Shown here one piece after another: positions 14,425 to 21,839 of a stretch of 21,839 nt of DNA (within the stretch, counting starts at the first letter, position 1; each line of letters begins with the position of its first letter). This DNA is from Flavobacteriales bacterium UBA3431 (GTDB lineage: Bacteria > Bacteroidota > Bacteroidia > Flavobacteriales > Schleiferiaceae): assembly GCA_002381225.1 (NCBI GenBank), contig DFSS01000011.1, positions 46,989 to 68,827 on the forward strand, in the 5' to 3' direction. The notes below the pieces were generated by a model, which was not told where the DNA came from, did not search any database, and saw nothing but the letters and a program-made list of their open reading frames with translations. Made by a program: the position numbers and the translations under genes.

Positions 14425-15558
14425 TCTCGCGTACATCTCTTTTAACTGCGCCCCTACTTCGGTGGGGGCGTATTTTTTTGCCTCCATGTCCATCGGCGCA
14501 ACACGGAGACCTTGCTCCCAAACCGTAAGAACACCTTGGGCGATCTCTTTGGGATCCAAGGCGACCCGAACGCCCCGTTCGGGACTCAACCATTGTTCAA
14601 AGGCCGGGATGTCCGAAGCGACAACGGGCAATCCGGTGTGTAGTGCCTCGAGCACGACAATGCCAAAGGTTTCCGTCTTGGAGGGCTGCACAAAAACATC
14701 GGCGGCGGCATACTCAGCATGAAGGGCTGTCGCATCCAGGGCGCCCACCCATTCCACCTGATCGGCCAGTCCCAACCCTTTGGCGTAGTCTTGCAAGCGG
14801 GCCATGCGTCCTCCATCGCCCACATGGCGGTAGACCCATGCCACTTCCGGATGACGGCGTTTGAGCTCCACCAGCGCCTCGAGAACCAAATCCACCCGTT
14901 TAATGAGGGCATTGGCCGGAATAAGGCTCGCAACACCCAAGAGGGTCACGCGGGAGGCCTTTGGTTGACTTGCCTTTTCGACATGGGGGAAACGTCCCAA
15001 ATCCACCGCATTCGGAACGACGGTAAATCGGCTCGCACCAATACTGGGCAAGGCTTGCTGCAATTCGGCCTTGAGGTGCTCCGAAACGGGAAGAATGGCG
15101 CTAGCATCGTGGTAGGCCGTCCGCACCCGCTTCCCAAAAAGCTTATGACGCGTCCACCGGCCCGCCTTGGACCAGTGTTCGGTGATGTAGTAGGGGACAT
15201 TCCACCTTCGGCCCAATTGCTCCGCAAGCAAACCTGCAGGAAAAACAACCTGTGCATGGATGGCCTCTGGAGTGGGCAGCCCCGTTTTCTTCGTCCATTT
15301 CTTGGACAAGAGGTTGGCCGCCCAAATGGGCGTGTGGTAGAGGGACTTCCACATTCGGGAACGCACCTGTAAAATGTGCTCCCCTTCCGAACCACGACCC
15401 CATTGAACATCCAACAATTTCGGCCCTAGGGCTATGTCGACAAACAGAAGTTCGGCGTCCACCCCGGCCTCCTTCGCCGCACGCCATTGGGCACGAATGA
15501 AGTTGCCCCGAACGGGATTTGCTTCATCGGGATACCAATATGTGAGCCAAAGAATCAT
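14398..15558 (-). CDS. GT4-family glycosyltransferase
   Basis: A 386-residue GT-B glycosyltransferase. The N-terminal half has WLTYWYPDEANPVRGNF (the glycine-loop region), then a central AIHAQVVFPAGLLAEQLG and YITEHWSKAG. The C-terminal half has VVPNAVDLGRF, LLGVASLIPANALIKRVDL, the donor-binding GDGGRMARL, and TETFGIVVLEAL, a full E-x7-E motif, typical of retaining GT4 enzymes. It probably adds a sugar to a lipid-linked glycan. The frame extends to 15642, but the ATG at 15558 overlaps the flippase stop as ATGA, which points to translational coupling, and the family start WLTYWYP is just after it. The 3' end overlaps the convergent DUF2147 gene by 27 bases and contains the terminator of that gene on the other strand. 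Confidence 0.9.
   Translation of the reverse strand: MILWLTYWYPDEANPVRGNFIRAQWRAAKEAGVDAELLFVDIALGPKLLDVQWGRGSEGEHILQVRSRMWKSLYHTPIWAANLLSKKWTKKTGLPTPEAIHAQVVFPAGLLAEQLGRRWNVPYYITEHWSKAGRWTRHKLFGKRVRTAYHDASAILPVSEHLKAELQQALPSIGASRFTVVPNAVDLGRFPHVEKASQPKASRVTLLGVASLIPANALIKRVDLVLEALVELKRRHPEVAWVYRHVGDGGRMARLQDYAKGLGLADQVEWVGALDATALHAEYAAADVFVQPSKTETFGIVVLEALHTGLPVVASDIPAFEQWLSPERGVRVALDPKEIAQGVLTVWEQGLRVAPMDMEAKKYAPTEVGAQLKEMYARLVRASPGR
14449..14479 (+). terminator. Rho-independent terminator of the DUF2147 gene, inside the opposite glycosyltransferase gene
   Basis: A nine-pair stem (14449-14457 with 14462-14470, one G-T pair) closes a TTCG tetraloop and is followed by TA and seven T. It begins 25 bases after the DUF2147 stop. 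On the other strand the same bases are codons of the glycosyltransferase (the KKYAPTEVGA stretch near its C-terminus). Confidence 0.85.
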
Positions 15559-17090
15559 GGGCGAAGTCGCTGTAAAATTCGTTTCAAGAAGGTATGCAAG
15601 TCTGGGGCCAAACCCAAGTACCGCATCCCCATCCAGGCCCACAGGCTATGCAGGCAAATTTCTAACACGGGATAGAGCACTTGGTTCCCGACAGGGAGGG
15701 TTTCAATGCTCATTCCAGGCATTGGGACGCCAAATTGATCCTGACTCGGTCCCTCAATCCATGCCCAGACGAGGGCGTGCAGAGCGATACCTCCCACCAA
15801 CCAGAGACAGGCCTTCACAAAGCCGACGCCCAACCAGACATGGCCCGTTAAGCGGTGCAAGGCCCAAAGTTTGACCCCATTATAAAGCACCATGGCCACA
15901 AAAATCACTTGGGCCGCCCCGGTCACGCCGTGATCGGGAATCCACCACTGACCGATCCCTACCGCAAAGGTGATTAGGGCCACATTGGCATAGAGCTCCC
16001 AACGGAAGGACTTGGAGGCAACCAAAACGAGACCGCTCGGCCCGGTCGCTACGTTGACGACTTGAGCCCCCGCAATCCACATCACGGCCCCCAAGCCCCC
16101 TTGGTAATTGGCGGGGAGCACATTGAAGGCCCAAGGGCTGACCGCGAGCGCCACCAGAAAGATCCAACCGGAGGCCAGCCATTGACTCTGAAGCGAGCGT
16201 TCACCGAGTGTTCGAACTTCCTCCCAGGATTCCGTCGCAACCAATTTGGCGATAATGGGGCGCAAGGAGGCGTTCATCGCCTTCATCGGCATGGACACCA
16301 CAATGCCAAAATTGAACGCGATGCTGTAGTGCGCAACCGCGGTCAAACCCAACCATGCACCGACCATTAGGATATCCAGTTGCCCGAAGGCCATTTGGGC
16401 CGCGACCGTTCCAAGCATCACCGCCGAATACTTCAACATCGCTCTGCGCGGCCAGTCTCCGGATGAATCGGCCTCAGAGGGGGCAGGAAGCTGTCGACTG
16501 CGGAACCAAATCCACCCTGCCTGCAACACATAGCCGAGAAGCAAAGCGATCAAAAAGGGAGTTTGATCCCGTAAAAATCCACTCATGCGTACAAGCAATA
16601 GGAGGGTCAGCCAGCCCTTTCGGCCCGCATCTTTCAGCCAGTAAGGCAAGATGACTTGTTGGGCGTGAATGAGCCGCGAAGCAAAGAGTTCAAAGCCGAC
16701 ATAGGCCACGGCCATGGGAAGCAGGAAGGCTAGTTCATCGCGTTCCACCCCACCCGAAAGGTCCACTAGGGCGGCCTTTCCGATCGGATGGTAGAGTCCA
16801 AGGGCTAGGATGGCGAGCACTCCGGCGGACAGCAGGAGTCCGAAACGCAATGTGGACGCATGAAAACGTGCAGGGATTTTTGGGAAAAAGGTGACCATGG
16901 TCTGGGGCCATCCGAGGTGGGCCACCGCACCAAGCAATAGGGAGGCCGAAATCAGCCACCGCACCCCGCCCATGTTCTCAGGGTTTGGAAAGGCAAGCGG
17001 AAACAGCACCAAGGCATTCAAGGCCCCAAGCAGCACACCGAGGTAGCCCGAAACCAAGTTCCAGGCAGATTGACGCTGCACTATGCCCAT
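15555..17090 (-). CDS. Polysaccharide flippase-like membrane protein (Wzx/MOP superfamily)
   Basis: A 511-residue protein with about 12-14 hydrophobic segments and no soluble domain. The opening RQSAWNLVSGYLGVLLGALNALVLFP and the later LKYSAVMLGTVAAQMAFGQLDILMVGAWLG and NASLRPIIAKLVA match the repeated architecture of lipopolysaccharide or O-antigen flippases. It probably moves a lipid-linked glycan across the inner membrane. Its start overlaps the sulfotransferase end by 10 bases and its stop overlaps the glycosyltransferase start (ATGA), so the three genes form one translationally linked unit. The exact glycan is unknown. Confidence 0.87.
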   Translation of the reverse strand: MGIVQRQSAWNLVSGYLGVLLGALNALVLFPLAFPNPENMGGVRWLISASLLLGAVAHLGWPQTMVTFFPKIPARFHASTLRFGLLLSAGVLAILALGLYHPIGKAALVDLSGGVERDELAFLLPMAVAYVGFELFASRLIHAQQVILPYWLKDAGRKGWLTLLLLVRMSGFLRDQTPFLIALLLGYVLQAGWIWFRSRQLPAPSEADSSGDWPRRAMLKYSAVMLGTVAAQMAFGQLDILMVGAWLGLTAVAHYSIAFNFGIVVSMPMKAMNASLRPIIAKLVATESWEEVRTLGERSLQSQWLASGWIFLVALAVSPWAFNVLPANYQGGLGAVMWIAGAQVVNVATGPSGLVLVASKSFRWELYANVALITFAVGIGQWWIPDHGVTGAAQVIFVAMVLYNGVKLWALHRLTGHVWLGVGFVKACLWLVGGIALHALVWAWIEGPSQDQFGVPMPGMSIETLPVGNQVLYPVLEICLHSLWAWMGMRYLGLAPDLHTFLKRILQRLRP

Positions 17091-17926
17091 GGACGGAGGT
17101 CTAAGTCCGGGAAGGCGGATTGCAGGGCGGCCACACTGGGCTGGTAGTGGGCTTTGAGTGCGGCTGTAATGGCGGCATCGCCCGCGTCTTTTCGGGGCAT
17201 CTTCCCCGCATTGAGTTTGAGGTAGAGCGGCAGCAAGGCTTCTTGGATGCGGTGGGGAACATAGCGCTGCAAGGCAAGTCCCGCACGGTGTAGTCCTTTG
17301 CTCTTGATCGCGACGGTTTCATTGTGCTGCACAAAGTCGTAGCGGTCATAGAACTGTGGGTCCAGGCCGAGAAAGCGGGCCATGTCCTGAAGGCCCTCCC
17401 GTGGGTTTTGGACCAAGGCTTCAAACGTGCTCACGTGGATGCGTTCGGGACCCAAGGCTTGAAGCCATCCATGGAGGTAATGGTGGTAGTCCCCATGAAG
17501 ACGGAGGTCTTCTCGGGCCGAATACGTGGCCCAATCCTCTTGGATACGCTTGGTCCGGAATCGCTCGAAGCGGTATTGGCTATAGAGCCGCGCACTGGGT
17601 TCGCGCAGAACAAAGAGCACTTTAGGCTGCGATGAGAGTGCAGGAATATGGGCAAGGGCCTTGTCGTAGTAGATGTAGGGCGCCGTGGCCTCAAGTCGAA
17701 CTGGGGCCTGGGAACATTTTTGGAAATACCGGGCATAGACCGCCAAATCGTGTTCTAGGATATTCGCGTCCCGATTGAAGCGATTGACCTCGTCCGCAAA
17801 GAAGAAGGTTTCTTTGACGGGCGACGCGCAGACGTCGGGATGCGCGGAGAGCCAAAAGTACAAGGAGCTGGTCCCGCACTTGGGAGCCCCAGCCACGATG
17901 GCGTTCGGAAGGCGATTTGGGTCCAT
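17081..17926 (-). CDS. PAPS-dependent sulfotransferase
   Basis: A 281-residue sulfotransferase of the heparan-sulfate N-sulfotransferase/NodH-like group, which moves sulfate from PAPS to a sugar hydroxyl or amine. PKCGTSSL at 15-22 is the 5'-phosphosulfate loop (P-loop-like, with K16 and T19); LFVLREPSARLYSQYR at 104-119 is the 3'-phosphate region, with Arg108 and Ser116. The protein seems soluble and cytoplasmic. The frame is open up to 17962, but the ATG at 17926 directly precedes the family start (NAIVAGAPKCGTSS), so it was chosen. A near-match -7 box TTACTTTG lies 8 bases upstream. It heads the sulfotransferase-flippase-glycosyltransferase unit, which suggests a sulfated surface glycan. 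The acceptor is not known. Confidence 0.88.
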   Translation of the reverse strand: MDPNRLPNAIVAGAPKCGTSSLYFWLSAHPDVCASPVKETFFFADEVNRFNRDANILEHDLAVYARYFQKCSQAPVRLEATAPYIYYDKALAHIPALSSQPKVLFVLREPSARLYSQYRFERFRTKRIQEDWATYSAREDLRLHGDYHHYLHGWLQALGPERIHVSTFEALVQNPREGLQDMARFLGLDPQFYDRYDFVQHNETVAIKSKGLHRAGLALQRYVPHRIQEALLPLYLKLNAGKMPRKDAGDAAITAALKAHYQPSVAALQSAFPDLDLRPWA

Positions 17927-17991
17927 ATTTCGCCCAAAGTAACGATGATTTGTTCGTAACATTGCCCTTTCGCAACAATATCACTTTGATG
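17927..17991. promoter_or_regulatory. Divergent promoter region between the sulfotransferase and YfhO genes
   Basis: A short gap holds two -7-like boxes facing outward. On the minus strand TTACTTTG (17942-17935) ends 8 bases before the sulfotransferase ATG at 17926. On the plus strand TCACTTTG (17981-17988) directly precedes the double ATG at 17989/17992. Each differs from TAnnTTTG at one position, and neither has a clear -33 element. Confidence 0.35.
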
Positions 17992-20460
17992 ATGGACCTT
18001 TTCAAAAAGCACCTCTTCGCTTGGATCCTTCCTAGCTTGATTTTACTCGCCACTACGGCGGTCTATTTTGCCCCCGTCGTCTTTGGGGACAAGCAAATTG
18101 CCCAAGACGATATTCTCATGGGCCTCGCCAAGGGCCGTGAGATTGTCGAATTCCGCGCCGAGCAGGGTGGTGAGCCCCTCTGGACCAATGCCATGTTCAG
18201 CGGCATGCCCACTTTCCAGATCGCCACGGATTACCCCAACAATGGCTTGAGTTACGTGCAAGGGATCCTCTCTACCCTCCTGATTGAAAAATCGGGCATC
18301 TACATCATCGTATCGCTGATGATTGGCTTTTTTGCTTTGTTGAGAACCGAGGGTGTACGCATGCCGCTAGCCGTAGTTGGAGCCTTGGCCTTTGGCTTTA
18401 GTGCGTTCTTCATCATTTCCCTGGGCGCAGGCCACAACGCGAAAGTGCGGACTGCCGCCTACATGGCCCCCTTGCTCATGGGGGTGTTGCTCACGCTGCG
18501 CGGTCGCCTATGGCTGGGTTTTGCCCTGACGGCCTTATTTACCGGTTTGAGCATTCATGCCAACCACTTCCAAGTAACCTATTACACCGCCATTCCCGTT
18601 TTGGCTATGATCGTCGCCTTCGCCGTGGCTGCCTTGCGTTCCGGTGAATTGGGCGCATGGGGTAAGCGCACCGCCCTCCTCGCTGTCGCGGCCTTGATCG
18701 GTATGGGGCCCAATGCGGGAAACCTATGGTCGAGCTATGCCTACACCCAGGAATCCATGCGGGGTGGCCATTCCGCCCTCACCGCGACCGACGGCGAAGA
18801 GAGCCAAGGTTTGGACTTTGATTACGCCATGAGTTGGTCCTACGGCGTGGGCGAAACCGTCAATCTCTTCGTCCCCAACGCCACAGGCGGCGGTTCCAAG
18901 CAATCTTACGAAGGAACCCAGACAGTCGACTTCCTGACCCAGAATTTTCAGAATCAAGGCATGAATAAGGCGCAAGCAGAGCGCACAGCCAACCAATACG
19001 CCGGCCAAATTCTCTACTCAGGTGACCAATCCATGGTCAACGGAGCCTACTACGTGGGGGCCATTGTATTCTTACTATTCGTGATCGGTTTGATGCTGGT
19101 GCGCGGCCCGTTGCTTTGGGGTTCACTCGGAGCATTGGCCTTTGCCTTGTTGATGGCTTGGGGCAAGAATGCCGCATGGTTTAACGAATTCCTTTTCCAG
19201 CATCTGCCGCTCTACAACAAGTTTCGCGTGCCAAGCATGTCCCTGGTCGTGGCCTTTGTTGTACTGCCCCTGATCGGTTTCAAAGGACTTGAAATTCTGC
19301 TCCAAAAAGAGCGCGCGGAAGCCACCAAGACCCTGCTTCGTGCCGTGTACATCGTGGGCGGCTTGGCCGCTGTACTGTGGGTGCTGGGAAGCAGTTTGTT
19401 GGGCGTCGATGGCGCCAACGATACGATGTGGACCCAACAGGGCCTCAACCTGGATATGATTTTGGATGACCGGAAAGCCCTTCTACGCAGTTCTGCCCTC
19501 CGCAGTTTAATCTTTGTTGTGTTGGCCGCCGCGGCCATTTGGTTGCACATCACGCGGAAGATCAAAATGGAATACCTGGCCGTTGCGCTGGGGCTCCTTG
19601 TTTTGGTCGACCTCTGGGGCTTTGACAAGGATCAATTGGGCGAAGACGATCTGATTTCCGAACGGAATTTGGCCAAACAGCAAGAACCCACCGCCACGGA
19701 CCTCTTCATCCTCAAAGATGCGGACCCGCATTACCGCGTTTTGAATACCACCGTAAGTCTGACCTCGGACGCCTACACCTCTGCCTTCCACAAATCGGTG
19801 GGTGGCTACCATGGTGCTAAACTCGCTCGCTACCAGGATCTCATCACCGAGCAAATGTCCAAAGGCAACATGGCCGTCTTCAGCATGCTCAATGCCAAGT
19901 GGTTCATCGTAGACAATGGGCAGGGGGGGACCACCGCCCAGGTGAATCCGAATGCCTGTGGCCATGCCTGGTTCCCGAATGAGATCAAATTGGTCTCAGG
20001 CGCGAAAGAGGCCATGACGGCGTTGACGGACTTTGAACCCCTTCAAACGGCCATTGTAGAAAGTGACTTCATTCCCGCCGAACAAGCCGATGCATGGGTA
20101 GACAAATTGCCCCTCCCAGGGGATAGTAGCCAAGCATCCGTCGTTTTGACATCCTATGCGCCCAACCGCATGGTGTACCAAGTTTCGGGTCTTGAAAAGG
20201 ACCAATTGGCCGTGTTCTCAGAAATTTTCTACCAAGCACCCGGGCAAGCCTGGACTGCCACAGCGAATGGCGAGGCCTTGGAAATTTTGCGTGCGGACTA
20301 CCTCCTACGCGCCACGGTCCTTCCTGCTGGATGCACGGAGGTCGTTTTCGAGTTCCGTCCGGATACCTACTACACGGGAGAAAAATTGGATTTGGCCTTC
20401 TCCCTCTTGTTGCTCATCGCGATCGGCGGGGCGGTTTTTGTCGAAACGAAAAAGGCGTAA
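17992..20460 (+). CDS. YfhO-family polytopic membrane protein
   Basis: An 822-residue polytopic protein of the YfhO family. Family traits include the first membrane segment LPSLILLATTAVYFAPVV, the conserved Asp-containing loop VFGDKQIAQDDILMGLAKGRE, WTNAMFSGMPTFQI, and a long hydrophobic region, with a soluble C-terminal domain containing VGGYHGAKLARYQDL and MLNAKWFI, and a final membrane segment near the end. B. subtilis YfhO works in glycosylation of lipoteichoic acid, and the family is thought to belong to GT-C-type glycosyltransferases that use lipid-linked sugars; the role in Bacteroidota is not established. Two ATGs (17989 and 17992) can both start it; 17992 was chosen. The glycosyltransferase gene follows after 9 bases. 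Confidence 0.85.
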   Translation: MDLFKKHLFAWILPSLILLATTAVYFAPVVFGDKQIAQDDILMGLAKGREIVEFRAEQGGEPLWTNAMFSGMPTFQIATDYPNNGLSYVQGILSTLLIEKSGIYIIVSLMIGFFALLRTEGVRMPLAVVGALAFGFSAFFIISLGAGHNAKVRTAAYMAPLLMGVLLTLRGRLWLGFALTALFTGLSIHANHFQVTYYTAIPVLAMIVAFAVAALRSGELGAWGKRTALLAVAALIGMGPNAGNLWSSYAYTQESMRGGHSALTATDGEESQGLDFDYAMSWSYGVGETVNLFVPNATGGGSKQSYEGTQTVDFLTQNFQNQGMNKAQAERTANQYAGQILYSGDQSMVNGAYYVGAIVFLLFVIGLMLVRGPLLWGSLGALAFALLMAWGKNAAWFNEFLFQHLPLYNKFRVPSMSLVVAFVVLPLIGFKGLEILLQKERAEATKTLLRAVYIVGGLAAVLWVLGSSLLGVDGANDTMWTQQGLNLDMILDDRKALLRSSALRSLIFVVLAAAAIWLHITRKIKMEYLAVALGLLVLVDLWGFDKDQLGEDDLISERNLAKQQEPTATDLFILKDADPHYRVLNTTVSLTSDAYTSAFHKSVGGYHGAKLARYQDLITEQMSKGNMAVFSMLNAKWFIVDNGQGGTTAQVNPNACGHAWFPNEIKLVSGAKEAMTALTDFEPLQTAIVESDFIPAEQADAWVDKLPLPGDSSQASVVLTSYAPNRMVYQVSGLEKDQLAVFSEIFYQAPGQAWTATANGEALEILRADYLLRATVLPAGCTEVVFEFRPDTYYTGEKLDLAFSLLLLIAIGGAVFVETKKA

Positions 20461-20469
20461 GCCCAGTTC

Positions 20470-21732
20470 ATGCGCTTCCTCGTTGTCACCTATTACTGGC
20501 CGCCCGCTGGGGGGCCCGGGGTGCAACGCTGGCTCAAGACGTCCAAAGCGCTGACCGCTTTAGGGCATGATGTGGAAGTCTTGACGGTCTCGCCCGAAAA
20601 GGCCACCTACCCCCTTCTCGACGCTTCGTTGGAGGTGGAAGCCAAGGACCTCCCCGTGCACCGAACGCCGGCCCGCGATTGGTTTGGCGCATACCAAAAA
20701 CTTACGCGCCGAAAGGAAGTGCCCTTCAGCGGCTTCGCCAACCAAGCTGGGCGCCCAGGCCCCATTCAACGGCTGTCTCGCTTCATTCGAGGTAATTTCT
20801 TTCTGCCCGACCCGCGCCGAGGATGGAATGGTTTCGCCCTGGGCAAAGCCCGACAGCTTCACGCTAGGTTGCCCTTTGATGTGGTCATCACCACTGGCCC
20901 ACCCCATTCTACCCACCTCATCGGCCGTGCTTTGAAGCGCCAACAGGGCATCGCCTGGTGGGCCGATTTTCGCGACCCGTGGACGGACATCTACTACTAC
21001 GACCAATTTTACCCGACCCCCTGGGCTCGGGCCCATGACGCGTCCTTGGAGCGCTCTGTGCTCGCCGAGGCCGATCGCGTCCTGACGGTCTCCAAAGATT
21101 TGGTCCGCCTCTTCGAGGAAAAAGTACCCGGCGTCCGTCCGCGCTGCCATGTCTTGCCCAACGGCTACGATCCCTCCGATTTCAGCGAAGGGATTGAACC
21201 CAGCAATGAAGTTTTTACCCTGACGTACACAGGCACCTTGACTTTAGACTATCCTGTATCGCGGGTGGAAGCAGCTTTGGTAGACGTTCTCGAATCCGGA
21301 GCCTCCTTGCGACTGCGCCTCGTGGGGCGGCCCGCCAACGAATTTGTCGCATCCATGGAGGCACTCCAAAAGCGCTTCCCACATTTCCAATTGGAAAACT
21401 TGGGCTACCGGCCTCATTCTGAGTCCGTAGGCTACCTACAAACTGCCGATGCCCTCATGCTCCTCATCCCAGACCTCCCCAACAACCAGGGAATTCTGAC
21501 GGGAAAAATTTTCGAATATTTGGGTAGCGGTCGTCCTATTTGGGGCTTTGGTCCCACCGACGGAGACGCGCAAGAAATTCTCCTTCAAAGCCAAGCCGGT
21601 TCCCTCTTTGAGTCTGCATCAGAGGCGAGCCAAATCCTGCAATCGTGGATGGCCTCTTGCCCTGCTGGCGCCTCTCCCGAAGCACGGGCCGCGTATACGC
21701 GAATGGGATTGGCGGAGAAGCTGGTTGGCTAG
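20470..21732 (+). CDS. Glycosyltransferase, GT4-like
   Basis: A 420-residue GT-B glycosyltransferase. VTYYWPPAGGPGVQRWLK at the N-terminus is the glycine loop of this Bacteroidota group, followed by NFFLPDPRRGWNGFA, ITTGPPHSTHLIG and WWADFRDPWTDIYYY. The C-terminal half has VLPNGYDPSDF, LTYTGTL, RLRLVGRP and ILTGKIFEYLGSGRPIWGFG, which carries the donor-binding Glu region. It probably adds a sugar to a lipid-linked or cell-surface glycan; donor and acceptor are unknown. Its ATG is 9 bases after the YfhO stop, and the pair is probably one operon. Genes of this glycosyltransferase type are commonly found beside yfhO in this phylum, which supports a shared pathway. Confidence 0.88.
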   Translation: MRFLVVTYYWPPAGGPGVQRWLKTSKALTALGHDVEVLTVSPEKATYPLLDASLEVEAKDLPVHRTPARDWFGAYQKLTRRKEVPFSGFANQAGRPGPIQRLSRFIRGNFFLPDPRRGWNGFALGKARQLHARLPFDVVITTGPPHSTHLIGRALKRQQGIAWWADFRDPWTDIYYYDQFYPTPWARAHDASLERSVLAEADRVLTVSKDLVRLFEEKVPGVRPRCHVLPNGYDPSDFSEGIEPSNEVFTLTYTGTLTLDYPVSRVEAALVDVLESGASLRLRLVGRPANEFVASMEALQKRFPHFQLENLGYRPHSESVGYLQTADALMLLIPDLPNNQGILTGKIFEYLGSGRPIWGFGPTDGDAQEILLQSQAGSLFESASEASQILQSWMASCPAGASPEARAAYTRMGLAEKLVG

Positions 21733-21839
21733 AGGGCTAGGCAAGACTCCGAAAAGTCCCGGCGCGCAGCGAAGTTCCACAGTAAAATTTGAGAGGAAAA
21801 GAGACGAAACGTTTAAGCATAAATGCCAAAGCGCGAAGC
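21733..21839. other. Right-edge intergenic region; no supported gene
   Basis: The last 107 bases follow the glycosyltransferase stop. Two possible gene edges are visible but not supported: a minus-strand frame reading A-S-R-F-G-I-Y-A to a stop at 21813-21815, and a plus-strand ATG at 21823 starting M-P-K-R-E. Either could be an edge of the next gene, and they overlap. No clear terminator hairpin was seen. Confidence 0.4.

Noticed and set aside
17927..17991. Inverted repeat operator between the sulfotransferase and YfhO genes
   Set aside because: GTAACG and CGTAAC look alike but are not reverse complements, so there is no true palindrome.
21823..21839. ATG with M-P-K-R-E as the start of carbamoyl phosphate synthase large subunit
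   Set aside because: Five residues cannot identify a gene, the next residue does not fit the common CarB start, and a minus-strand frame end overlaps it.

Overview
The window looks like a chromosomal segment of a Gram-negative Bacteroidota, probably Flavobacteriales-like, with fairly GC-rich DNA for that group. The evidence is an outer-membrane TonB receptor with an N-terminal carboxypeptidase-regulatory domain, an Omp28-type lipoprotein, a DUF2147 protein, a YfhO-type membrane protein, a Bacteroidota-style YidC, several starts preceded by the Bacteroidota -7 box TAnnTTTG, and mostly no Shine-Dalgarno sequences. I see no tRNA, rRNA, CRISPR array, insertion sequence or prophage, and no gap without a gene longer than about 170 bases.

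Layout. 1-1883 (-): a long glycosyltransferase reading frame running off the left edge, in which two glycosyltransferase modules that normally would be separate proteins are read as one. 1924-3138 (+): queA (queuosine tRNA modification). 3214-5114 (+): a secreted endonuclease/exonuclease/phosphatase-family protein and a thioredoxin-motif Omp28-like lipoprotein, closed by a strong terminator. 12909 down to 5169 (-): rlmH, holA, a TonB-dependent receptor, pyrG, yidC and a GNAT acetyltransferase, packed with overlaps or gaps of 1-2 bases in several places. 13079-14424 (+): a YihY/BrkB membrane protein and a DUF2147 secreted protein. 17926 down to 14398 (-): sulfotransferase, flippase and glycosyltransferase with overlapping ends. 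17992-21732 (+): a YfhO-family membrane protein and a glycosyltransferase, divergent from the sulfotransferase.

How the genes fit together. Core functions (tRNA and rRNA modification, clamp loader, CTP synthesis, membrane protein insertion) are interleaved with cell-surface functions (four glycosyltransferase modules or more, a lipid-linked sugar flippase, a sulfotransferase, a YfhO protein, an outer-membrane receptor). The right-hand half suggests synthesis and export of a possibly sulfated surface glycan. I did not find a clear unknown defence or mobile system. The points most worth a second look are the fused glycosyltransferase with an apparent internal start, the repeated placement of -7 promoter boxes about 4 bases before start codons (predicted leaderless mRNAs), a terminator hairpin written inside the coding sequence of the opposite gene, and a shortened RlmH with a changed glycine in its SAM-binding loop.
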